Positions 57,756 through 64,000 of a DNA stretch of 64,000 nt are shown in pieces (the stretch's first letter is position 1; each line of letters opens with the position of its first letter). Both the position numbers and the translations under genes were made by a program. This stretch comes from Lacinutrix himadriensis. Its GTDB lineage: Bacteria > Bacteroidota > Bacteroidia > Flavobacteriales > Flavobacteriaceae. The notes under the pieces were generated by a model that worked only from the letters and a program-made list of their open reading frames with translations, did no database searches and had not been told where the DNA came from. The stretch spans positions 62,001 to 126,000 of the forward strand of contig NZ_LIQI01000014.1 in assembly GCF_001418105.1 (NCBI RefSeq), given 5' to 3'.

Positions 57756-58508
57756 CTAATCTTTATTTTCTTTAAAAGTATAGTGAATTGTAGGACCTCC
57801 CTCCTTTTGAGTTGTGGTTTCCATTTCTTGAAGTATTTCAGGTTCAGGTTCTACCAATTCTATAAAGTTTCCGTCTGCATCAAAATGTTTTAAGAAAGGA
57901 TCATCTTCTTCATTAAAATCTTTATGTTCCCAAACATATTTTTTAGGTTTTGCAATCTCTCTTCTAAAAAGGAATGCGAATAATAATCCTGTTATTAAAC
58001 CAGACAAATGTCCTTCCCAAGAAATACCTTCCTCAATTGGCATGGTATACCAAACCATACTACCATAAAGAAATATAACTAATAGTGAAAGTGCTATTAG
58101 CCTAAAGTGTTTAGCCAAAATTCCTTTAAAAAAAGTAAAACTTACCAACACGTAAATAAGTCCGCTAGCTCCTATATGATAAGAGGGTCTACCAATACAC
58201 CACGTTAAAAAACCGGAGAGTAAGATTCCATAACACAACACCTTCCAAGCAATTGGTCTATAGAAATAAAATAAAGCCGTAGAAAGCACAAATAAAGGAA
58301 TACTATTAGAATACAAGTGCTTTATCCCGGAATGTATAAACGGACTAAAAAATACACCTTGTAATCCGGATAGCCTTTTAGGATAAATACCATGGCTATT
58401 TAGATTTACATGGAAGCGTATTTCAAACCAAAAAACAATCCAAAGTACTAACACAAATGCTATTGGATACCCTAAAACTCCTGTTGTAAATTTAAACTGT
58501 TCTTGCAT
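57756..58508 (-). CDS. Rhomboid family intramembrane serine protease
   Basis: 250 residues, six predicted helices. Catalytic Ser115 in HIGASGLIY, catalytic His167 in WEGHLSGL, and His64 and Asn68 in HSGIKHLYSNS for the oxyanion site. A cytoplasmic C-terminal tail (~180-250) rich in Glu and Asp is not part of the fold. Cleaves transmembrane segments of unknown substrates. Confidence 0.9.
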   Translation of the reverse strand: MQEQFKFTTGVLGYPIAFVLVLWIVFWFEIRFHVNLNSHGIYPKRLSGLQGVFFSPFIHSGIKHLYSNSIPLFVLSTALFYFYRPIAWKVLCYGILLSGFLTWCIGRPSYHIGASGLIYVLVSFTFFKGILAKHFRLIALSLLVIFLYGSMVWYTMPIEEGISWEGHLSGLITGLLFAFLFRREIAKPKKYVWEHKDFNEEDDPFLKHFDADGNFIELVEPEPEILQEMETTTQKEGGPTIHYTFKENKD

Positions 58509-58605
58509 ATTTTAAAGATAGCAATTTACTATCCAATATAATGTAGTGTGATAAATTGTCAGCACATGATTTTCTAATAAATTTATAATAAAAAATGCCA
58601 CAGAA

Positions 58606-58628
58606 GATTCCTGCCTACGTAGGAATTT
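58606..58628. repeat. Dispersed palindromic repeat, copy 4
   Basis: TTCCTGCCTACGTAGGAA: arms TTCCTGC and GTAGGAA (one G-T pair), loop CTAC. It lies between the start of an apparent rarA extension (58595) and the true ATG, showing the extension is not coding. Confidence 0.6.
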
Positions 58629-58642
58629 GTAATTTTACAATT

Positions 58643-59920
58643 ATGAATGAACCATTAGCAGAACGTTTAAGACCAAGATCTTTAGAAGACTACATTAGTC
58701 AATCGCATTTGATTGGTGAAAATGGTTCGTTAACAAAACAAATAAAACTAGGTTTAATCCCTTCTTTAATTCTTTGGGGACCTCCAGGAATTGGAAAAAC
58801 AACCCTTGCCAATATTATTGCGAATGAATCTGGCAGGCCTTTTTACACATTAAGTGCTATAAATTCTGGCGTAAAAGATGTTCGTGAAGTTATAGAAAAG
58901 GCGAAACAAAGTGGTGGATTATTTACTACTAAAAACCCAATTTTATTTATTGATGAAATTCATAGGTTTAGTAAATCGCAACAAGATTCCCTATTACAAG
59001 CTGTAGAAAAAGGTTGGGTAACTTTAATTGGTGCAACCACCGAAAACCCAAGTTTTGAAGTTATTTCTGCGCTTTTGTCACGTTGTCAAGTATATATTTT
59101 AAAAGCATTTGATAAAAACGATTTAGAAACGCTTTTAAAACGTGCAATGGAAAAAGACGAGTACATCTCTAAAAAAAACATAACGCTTAAAGAAACAGAT
59201 GCTCTATTGAAGCTATCTGGAGGTGACGCACGAAAACTATTGAACATTTTTGAGTTACTCGTAAATGCAGAAGATAGTGATGAAATAATTATAACCAACG
59301 ATAGTGTTTTAGAAAAAGTACAAAACAATACCGTACGTTATGATAAAACAGGAGAACAGCATTATGATATTATTTCGGCATTTATAAAATCTATTCGTGG
59401 CAGTGACCCTAATGGAGCGGTTTACTGGTTAGCTAGAATGATTGAAGGTGGTGAAGATGTGAAATTTATTGCTAGGCGATTATTAATTGCTGCTAGTGAA
59501 GATATTGGTAATGCCAACCCTACAGCATTGGTTATTGCTAATAATACTTTTCAAGCGGTTTCTACTATTGGTTATCCAGAATCCAGAATTATATTAAGTC
59601 AATGCGCTACGTATTTAGCCTGCTCTCCAAAAAGTAATGCTGCCTATCAAGCTATTGGTAATGCACAACAATTAGTTAGAGAAACTGGCGATTTGTCTGT
59701 GCCAATAGAAATTAGAAATGCACCAACCAAACTAATGAAAGAATTAGGGTATGGTGACAATTATAAATATGCACATAACTACGAAAATAATTTCGCGAAA
59801 CAAGAATTCTTACCAGAGGAGATTAAAAACACAAAACTATACGACCCTAGTAATAATGCTAGAGAAAATGCACATCGTGAGTTTTTAAAACAGCGTTGGA
59901 AAGATAAATATGGTTATTAG
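58643..59920 (+). CDS. rarA: Replication-associated recombination protein A (AAA+ ATPase)
   Basis: 425 residues from ATG 58643 ([20 protein letters not shown], the usual family start). Walker A GPPGIGKT at 46-53, Walker [11 protein letters not shown], sensor 1 GATTENPSF, then the MgsA-type tetramerisation domain with [20 protein letters not shown] and [13 protein letters not shown]. RarA/MgsA acts at stalled forks. A near-match -7 box (TAATTTTA) ends 5 nt before the ATG. Confidence 0.95.
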   Translation: MNEPLAERLRPRSLEDYISQSHLIGENGSLTKQIKLGLIPSLILWGPPGIGKTTLANIIANESGRPFYTLSAINSGVKDVREVIEKAKQSGGLFTTKNPILFIDEIHRFSKSQQDSLLQAVEKGWVTLIGATTENPSFEVISALLSRCQVYILKAFDKNDLETLLKRAMEKDEYISKKNITLKETDALLKLSGGDARKLLNIFELLVNAEDSDEIIITNDSVLEKVQNNTVRYDKTGEQHYDIISAFIKSIRGSDPNGAVYWLARMIEGGEDVKFIARRLLIAASEDIGNANPTALVIANNTFQAVSTIGYPESRIILSQCATYLACSPKSNAAYQAIGNAQQLVRETGDLSVPIEIRNAPTKLMKELGYGDNYKYAHNYENNFAKQEFLPEEIKNTKLYDPSNNARENAHREFLKQRWKDKYGY

Positions 59921-59939
59921 TGGTTCGCTGTAGCGGAAA

Positions 59940-60860
59940 CTAAAACTTGATATTTAATATTTTTGTTTGAAGCTTTTCATTTTCGTAATATTCCAAAATC
60001 CAAGTTGCATCTAACTTATAGATAATCGCATTTTTACCTTCTACAATAAAAACATAAGACATTCCTGTTTCTTTGATTTTGTATACTACTTTAGGAGTAT
60101 TATCTACTAACTGAAAACCGTTTGCTACTTTTTGTGCATACAAAATATGTGAATTATTTGTTTCTGTAATCACAATAGCTGGTTCTTTTACCACAACCTT
60201 TTCTACAACTTCTGGAGCTACTTCTTCTGTAACTGTTTCCTTTATTTCTACTTCCGCTTTAACTTGGTTAGCAGCAACTATATTTTTTTCTTTAATTATC
60301 TCAGCGACTTCTACTACAGCTACTTTTTCTTCTTTTAAGGTTTTAATTTCCTCCTTTAATTTTTCAATCTCGGCTTTACTTTCTGTATCGTCAGTTTTAC
60401 CAAAAGCCAAAATAGATGGGTTCTCTTTATATTGATAAGTAAAGCTCTCAAAAGATTTAAAAGCGGCTCTTAACGCTATGGTATAAGCTACTTGCGAATT
60501 TTTATTTTTAGATTCACCAACAGCAGTAGTAAAAACAATATTATTTTTACAATCTTTTAGTTCTACCTTTAATTTAGAATAAAAAAATCCGGATGCATCC
60601 AGTACATTCGCTTTTAGAGATAAACAAGGATTTAAAATTGCTTCGTCTGGCATTCTAGATTCTTCCATTACAGTGATAAAACCATATTTCTCTAATAGTA
60701 ATTTTGTTAATGTATTTAACCTATATTCATCAGGTTCATCTAAAAAGTCAAAAGCATTTGGTACAATTACATATTTGTAATCATTAATATTTGATTGTGC
60801 ATTTGTAAAATTACTACTAAACAGTACTATGCTCAATAATAGGATAATTTTAGTCTTCAT
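59940..60860 (-). CDS. Secreted coiled-coil protein of unknown function
   Basis: 306 residues from ATG 60860 (a TTG at 60869 adds three). Signal peptide (1-~21, ending NAQ). Residues ~22-150 may form a folded domain (YVIVPNAFDFLDEPDEYRLNTLTKLLLEKYGF). A Lys/Glu heptad segment (~160-180) and a Val/Glu-rich stretch (~185-235) follow, then a short C-terminal domain. This layout recurs in Flavobacteriaceae by recollection, but no function is known to me. It converges on rarA with only 19 nt between stops. Confidence 0.75.
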   Translation of the reverse strand: MKTKIILLLSIVLFSSNFTNAQSNINDYKYVIVPNAFDFLDEPDEYRLNTLTKLLLEKYGFITVMEESRMPDEAILNPCLSLKANVLDASGFFYSKLKVELKDCKNNIVFTTAVGESKNKNSQVAYTIALRAAFKSFESFTYQYKENPSILAFGKTDDTESKAEIEKLKEEIKTLKEEKVAVVEVAEIIKEKNIVAANQVKAEVEIKETVTEEVAPEVVEKVVVKEPAIVITETNNSHILYAQKVANGFQLVDNTPKVVYKIKETGMSYVFIVEGKNAIIYKLDATWILEYYENEKLQTKILNIKF

Positions 60861-60890
60861 TATATTCAATATAAAATTTTAATTTCTTTA

Positions 60891-60898
60891 CAAATATA
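60891..60898 (-). promoter_or_regulatory. -7 box of the secreted coiled-coil protein gene
   Basis: TATATTTG on the minus strand, exact TAnnTTTG, 30 nt before the ATG at 60860. Confidence 0.4.
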
Positions 60899-60964
60899 CA
60901 GTTTGCTACACTGTAAAATCAGCTTCGTTTAATAAACTAAGAATCTGCTTTGATTGCCGTATTA

Positions 60965-61654
60965 TTAAAAATAGTTTTTCAATTCTAATAGGCTATCTAC
61001 TTTCTTAATTTTAGCATCTAACGGAAAGTTATGATAATTAAAACAAATAGCATCGATACCAAAGTTTAAAGCGCCAATAATATCTGCTTCATAGTTATCG
61101 CCAATCATGATGCTCTGAGATTTTGTAGTTTTTGCCAGGTCTAATGCATGATTAAAAATTATAGGGTTTGGTTTTTTCACACCAACCATTTCACTATTAG
61201 TCACTGTTTTAAAGTAATTACTAATGTTTGCATTTTCTAATTTTTCATTTTGCACTTGATGAAAACCATTGGTGATAATATGCAGATTATATTTTGGTTC
61301 TAAATATTCTAGAAGATCTATAGTACCTTCAAATAAATGGTTAAAACTAGAAAGGTGTGTTATATAATCTTCAGATAACTGCAGAATTAATTCTTTTTCT
61401 ACGGAAATATTTACCGCTTGAAAAGTATCATTAAGTCTAGCAAATCGCAAAGATTCTTTATCTATCTTTTCTTCTCTATAGAGTTTCCAATAGTTTAAAT
61501 TTATTGGTTCATAATGTTTTAAGAATTCAGAAACATCTATATCTACTTTATTTATTTTGAATATTTTCTCGAAAGTTAAACCCGAGTTTTTATCAAAATC
61601 CCATAGCGTGTGATCTAAATCAAAAAAAATATCTGTTATGTTTTTATACATCAT
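60965..61654 (-). CDS. yjjG: YjjG-family noncanonical pyrimidine nucleotidase (HAD)
   Basis: 229 residues. HAD motif I FFDLDHTLWDF with both aspartates, motif II around HIITNGFHQVQ, motif III KKPNPIIF, motif IV MIGDNYEADIIGA. The DLDHTLWDF start is typical of YjjG, which dephosphorylates noncanonical pyrimidine nucleotides. The first of two adjacent ATG codons is used. It overlaps the end of the upstream gene by 11 nt, so the two are co-translated. Confidence 0.88.
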   Translation of the reverse strand: MMYKNITDIFFDLDHTLWDFDKNSGLTFEKIFKINKVDIDVSEFLKHYEPINLNYWKLYREEKIDKESLRFARLNDTFQAVNISVEKELILQLSEDYITHLSSFNHLFEGTIDLLEYLEPKYNLHIITNGFHQVQNEKLENANISNYFKTVTNSEMVGVKKPNPIIFNHALDLAKTTKSQSIMIGDNYEADIIGALNFGIDAICFNYHNFPLDAKIKKVDSLLELKNYF

Positions 61655-62945
61655 TTGGCGATTCTATAATAATATTAAAAAGTTCTTTAAAGCCTTTCCA
61701 TCTTTCAATATCACTAAACGTATAATTATGAAAAACAGGAATAAAATGGCCATTCACTTTCTTTACTTCTCTCATAATTTCATTTAAAACCTTCTTTTTA
61801 TCTAAAAGTGAATTGGTTTTAAGTAACGCATAATCTAAAAGCGTGTACGAATGTACTTTTAGAGGGGTTTGCACTTCATAATCTAAATCGTAAAAGAAAA
61901 AAGGTGTACATGTTCCTGCTCTAAAACCGATGTGGTTTACAAAGCCCATAGTATAATCATTTGGTACTTCTAACTCTACTAAATTTCTATACGATTCCGG
62001 AAGGTTTAATTTAGAAAACGAATTTCGAGAAGCTAATAACGATGTGTTTATTATGGCTTCCATTTTATCCTTTTCTTTTTTTAAGGTTTGAAAGTTAGAG
62101 ACTGCAAAATAGGATGCTTTTAAACCAACAATACTGTAATCTGCTACTTGTTTTATTAACGAAACAAATTGTGCTTTGTTTACATTTATATTTTTATCGT
62201 ATGTCGAATAATCTCCAATTAAAAAGAAAAAAATAAATTTAAAATCCGATTGTTTCTGCTTATTTAAAAGGTACTTAAACGTATCAAATGGATCTCTTTG
62301 CAATCCAAATAAAACTGAAAATCGAGTATACAGTCTTTTAAACTTAAGGGTCACTAAATCATTAAGTGTTCCTCCAAAACTTCGCATTAAACCTTTTTGT
62401 TTAAAAGTATATGCTTCGGGAACATCTATAATAGGTTTTACTTGATAATGCTTTGTTGCAAATACATAATCCGGATAATTTTCTTGTAGTACTTCTTTAA
62501 ACTTGTACGCCCAAAGATCTACAATTGGTTGTTGTAAAAAACCATTTTTAAAGGCCAGACTTTCTTCTGCTGTAAAGCGTCCGTATTCATCTTTTACATG
62601 TGGTAAATATTCTTCATACCTAGAAAGCAAATAAAAGGATGCGGCAAAAATATCATAAGGTAAAACGCTAATTTCTCCTGTAGGGAAAAAGCCTTTTGTG
62701 CTTCCCCAATTTTGCACATGAATATCTACATCATTTAAACCTTGCTCAAACAATAACTCGTTACTGCGAATAAAGACCTCGTGACTTAATGGTTGTTTGG
62801 TGTACGATATTTTTAAACTATCGTGTGCAATAAAATCTTCAATAGTAGTTGTAAAGGTAACTGGAAGGCCTAAAATTCTAGTACAAATATGCTTAAAAAC
62901 ATACTTTACTCTTGGTGTAATTTTATGTGTATATACTAATAGCAT
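61644..62945 (-). CDS. DUF7033 / polysaccharide deacetylase-like family protein
   Basis: 433 residues from ATG 62945 (MLLVYTHKITPRVKYVFKHI, a start I recall from many flavobacteria; an in-frame start at 62984 falls on the promoter). The N-terminal ~200 residues fit DUF7033; the C-terminal half carries a degenerate NodB-like barrel: FIFFFLIGDYSTYDKN, GLKASYFAVSNF, GFVNHIGFRAGTCTPFFFYD and HFIPVFHNYTFSD. The usual TFDDGP metal site is not visible, so activity as a deacetylase is doubtful. Its stop overlaps yjjG. Confidence 0.78.
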   Translation of the reverse strand: MLLVYTHKITPRVKYVFKHICTRILGLPVTFTTTIEDFIAHDSLKISYTKQPLSHEVFIRSNELLFEQGLNDVDIHVQNWGSTKGFFPTGEISVLPYDIFAASFYLLSRYEEYLPHVKDEYGRFTAEESLAFKNGFLQQPIVDLWAYKFKEVLQENYPDYVFATKHYQVKPIIDVPEAYTFKQKGLMRSFGGTLNDLVTLKFKRLYTRFSVLFGLQRDPFDTFKYLLNKQKQSDFKFIFFFLIGDYSTYDKNINVNKAQFVSLIKQVADYSIVGLKASYFAVSNFQTLKKEKDKMEAIINTSLLASRNSFSKLNLPESYRNLVELEVPNDYTMGFVNHIGFRAGTCTPFFFYDLDYEVQTPLKVHSYTLLDYALLKTNSLLDKKKVLNEIMREVKKVNGHFIPVFHNYTFSDIERWKGFKELFNIIIESPNDV

Positions 62946-62981
62946 GTTTTTAGTCGCGGTATTCTGTTTGCCGTCTTCAGC

Positions 62982-62989
62982 CAAAAATA
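62982..62989 (-). promoter_or_regulatory. -7 box of the DUF7033-yjjG operon
   Basis: TATTTTTG on the minus strand, exact TAnnTTTG, 36 nt before the ATG at 62945. Confidence 0.4.
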
Positions 62990-63042
62990 ATCAATTTCCA
63001 TTTTTAAAATCTAAATTTTCAGATTTTAGTTTTTTGCTGCTT

Positions 63043-63741
63043 TCACAATAGGGATTCATCTGCAAAGCTAAAATATGCTTTTTCGGTTATAATAAGATGG
63101 TCTAGCACTTTAATATCTAAACTTTCTGCTGCTATTTTTAGTTTTTTGGTGAGTTGTTTATCAGCTTCGCTAGGTTTTAAAGTTCCTGAAGGATGGTTAT
63201 GCGCCAAGATAATTCCTGTTGCTCCAACTTCTAAAGCTGTTTTTAATGCCAAACGCACATCGACTAAAGTCCCCGTAATACCGCCTTTACTTAATTGGTT
63301 TTTCTGAATCACTTTATTGGAATTATTTAAATATACAATCCAGAATTCTTCATGTGGTAACTCGCCAATTATAGGTTGCATAAACTCGAAAACCGAAACA
63401 CTAGATGTGATTTTATTTTTCTCTAAAGCTTCTCCTCCTCTACGTCTTCTTCCTAATTCTAAAGCCGCAGTAATACTTATTGCTTTTGCTTCCCCTATTC
63501 CTTTAAACGCCATGAGTTGTTTTATAGACAGCTTCCCAAGTGCACTTAAATTATTATCTACACTTGCCAAAATACGTTTACATAAAGCTACAGCACTTTC
63601 TTGCCGGTTTCCTGATCCTATTAAAATAGCTACCAATTCTGCATCGCTTAAAACGGCTTTGCCTTTATCGCGAAGTTTTTCTCGTGGCTGATCGTCTTGA
63701 CTCCAGTTTTTTATAGAAAAGGATTCTGGTTTACTAGACAT
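63043..63741 (-). CDS. radC: DNA repair protein RadC (JAMM-domain)
   Basis: 232 residues. N-terminal helix-hairpin-helix (LSDAELVAILIGSGNRQESAVALCKRIL, FKGIGEAKAISI) and the MPN/JAMM domain with metal site HNHPSGTLKPSEAD and upstream Glu (HEEFWIVYLNNSN). RadC was once linked to repair, but its role is unsettled. Full length. 97 nt separate it from the next gene downstream. Confidence 0.93.
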   Translation of the reverse strand: MSSKPESFSIKNWSQDDQPREKLRDKGKAVLSDAELVAILIGSGNRQESAVALCKRILASVDNNLSALGKLSIKQLMAFKGIGEAKAISITAALELGRRRRGGEALEKNKITSSVSVFEFMQPIIGELPHEEFWIVYLNNSNKVIQKNQLSKGGITGTLVDVRLALKTALEVGATGIILAHNHPSGTLKPSEADKQLTKKLKIAAESLDIKVLDHLIITEKAYFSFADESLL

Positions 63742-63836
63742 ATTGCTTGTTAATTACTATTTTTATAGAGAATAAATATAGAGAATATTTTCGATAAAAA
63801 AAACATGCCGATTTCTAATCTTAAATTAATACATCC

Positions 63837-64000
63837 TTGAAATATCCACCAAAACACCATCAAGATTCTGATACCCTTCATATGTTGGAGGTTATTAAAA
63901 CCTATCCGCTTGCGACTGTAATTTCTGTGGAAGACAACCAACCTTACATTACACACTTGCCTTTAATTTATAGAGAATCGGATGGTAAATTGATTGGTCA
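63837..64000 (+). CDS. FMN-binding PaiB-like protein, 5' part (runs off the window)
   Basis: A TTG start at 63837 gives MKYPPKHHQDSDTLHMLEVI, then KTYPLATVISVEDNQPYITHLPL; an upstream in-frame stop lies at 63822. The P-K-H-H opening and the (A)TVISV...THLPL segment are typical of PaiB/FMN-binding negative transcriptional regulators. An internal ATG at 63882 is possible but would remove the conserved PKHH. The rest of the protein is outside the window. Confidence 0.7.
   Translation, partial: MKYPPKHHQDSDTLHMLEVIKTYPLATVISVEDNQPYITHLPLIYRESDGKLIG

Noticed and set aside
63750-63956. 68-codon frame on the minus strand at the right edge
   Set aside because: The plus strand encodes a better-supported PaiB-like protein over the same bases.

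Overview
The window is a 64 kb piece of chromosome from a low-GC member of the Bacteroidetes, almost certainly a marine-type Flavobacteriaceae. The signs are: SusC/SusD outer-membrane genes, lipoproteins with acidic residues after the lipobox cysteine, TAnnTTTG promoter boxes (the Bacteroidetes -7 element) with no purine-rich Shine-Dalgarno pattern, no tuf between fusA and rpsJ, and gene orders usual in this family (NUDIX-pyrE-birA-rsfS-ftsH-cdsA-psd; rplQ-carA-eno-gltA; rlmB-rhomboid-rarA). No tRNA, rRNA, CRISPR array, phage or insertion sequence was seen.

Left part (1-19 kb). After the 3' end of an M14-type carboxypeptidase comes a tightly coupled three-gene operon (RimK-like ATP-grasp, GCS2 glutamate-cysteine ligase-like enzyme, N-formylglutamate amidohydrolase-like enzyme), which looks like a small amide or peptide biosynthesis unit of unknown product. 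Then follow housekeeping genes: NUDIX hydrolase, pyrE, SRPBCC protein, birA, rsfS, ftsH, a LUD protein, and a phospholipid operon (cdsA-psd-ACBP-SdpI). Next are a PafA-type phosphatase, a MlaE/MlaF transporter pair, and a minus-strand operon sprT-manC-DUF389-membrane protein.

Middle (19-31 kb). A MORN-variant protein, argS, a TPR histidine kinase broken by a one-base loss, two neighbouring pentein (arginine deiminase-like) hydrolases, citrate synthase, enolase, carA and a secreted protein of unknown function.

31-48.4 kb is the ribosomal super-cluster, all on the minus strand: rpsL-rpsG-fusA-rpsJ, then rplC through rplO-secY-infA-rpmJ-rpsM-rpsK, then rpsD-rpoA-rplQ. Sequence signals suggest it is split into units: an attenuator-like hairpin lies between rpsJ and rplC, and a terminator plus a new promoter lie between rpsK and rpsD. 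rpmJ (38 codons) is present, in a zinc-free version.

Right part (48.5-64 kb). Divergent from rpsL are an Omp85/BamA-family protein, a SusC/SusD pair and two further lipoproteins, with no carbohydrate enzyme or regulator. Then come rlmB (also broken by a one-base loss), a rhomboid protease, rarA, a secreted coiled-coil protein, a YjjG nucleotidase, a DUF7033/polysaccharide deacetylase-like protein, radC, and the 5' end of an FMN-binding PaiB-like gene.

The most unusual points are the amidoligase trio, the orphan SusCD/Omp85 locus beside the translation operon, terminators that carry the promoter of the next gene inside them, several genes with a -7 box exactly 5 nt before ATG (apparent leaderless mRNAs), and two single-base frameshifts in otherwise intact genes.
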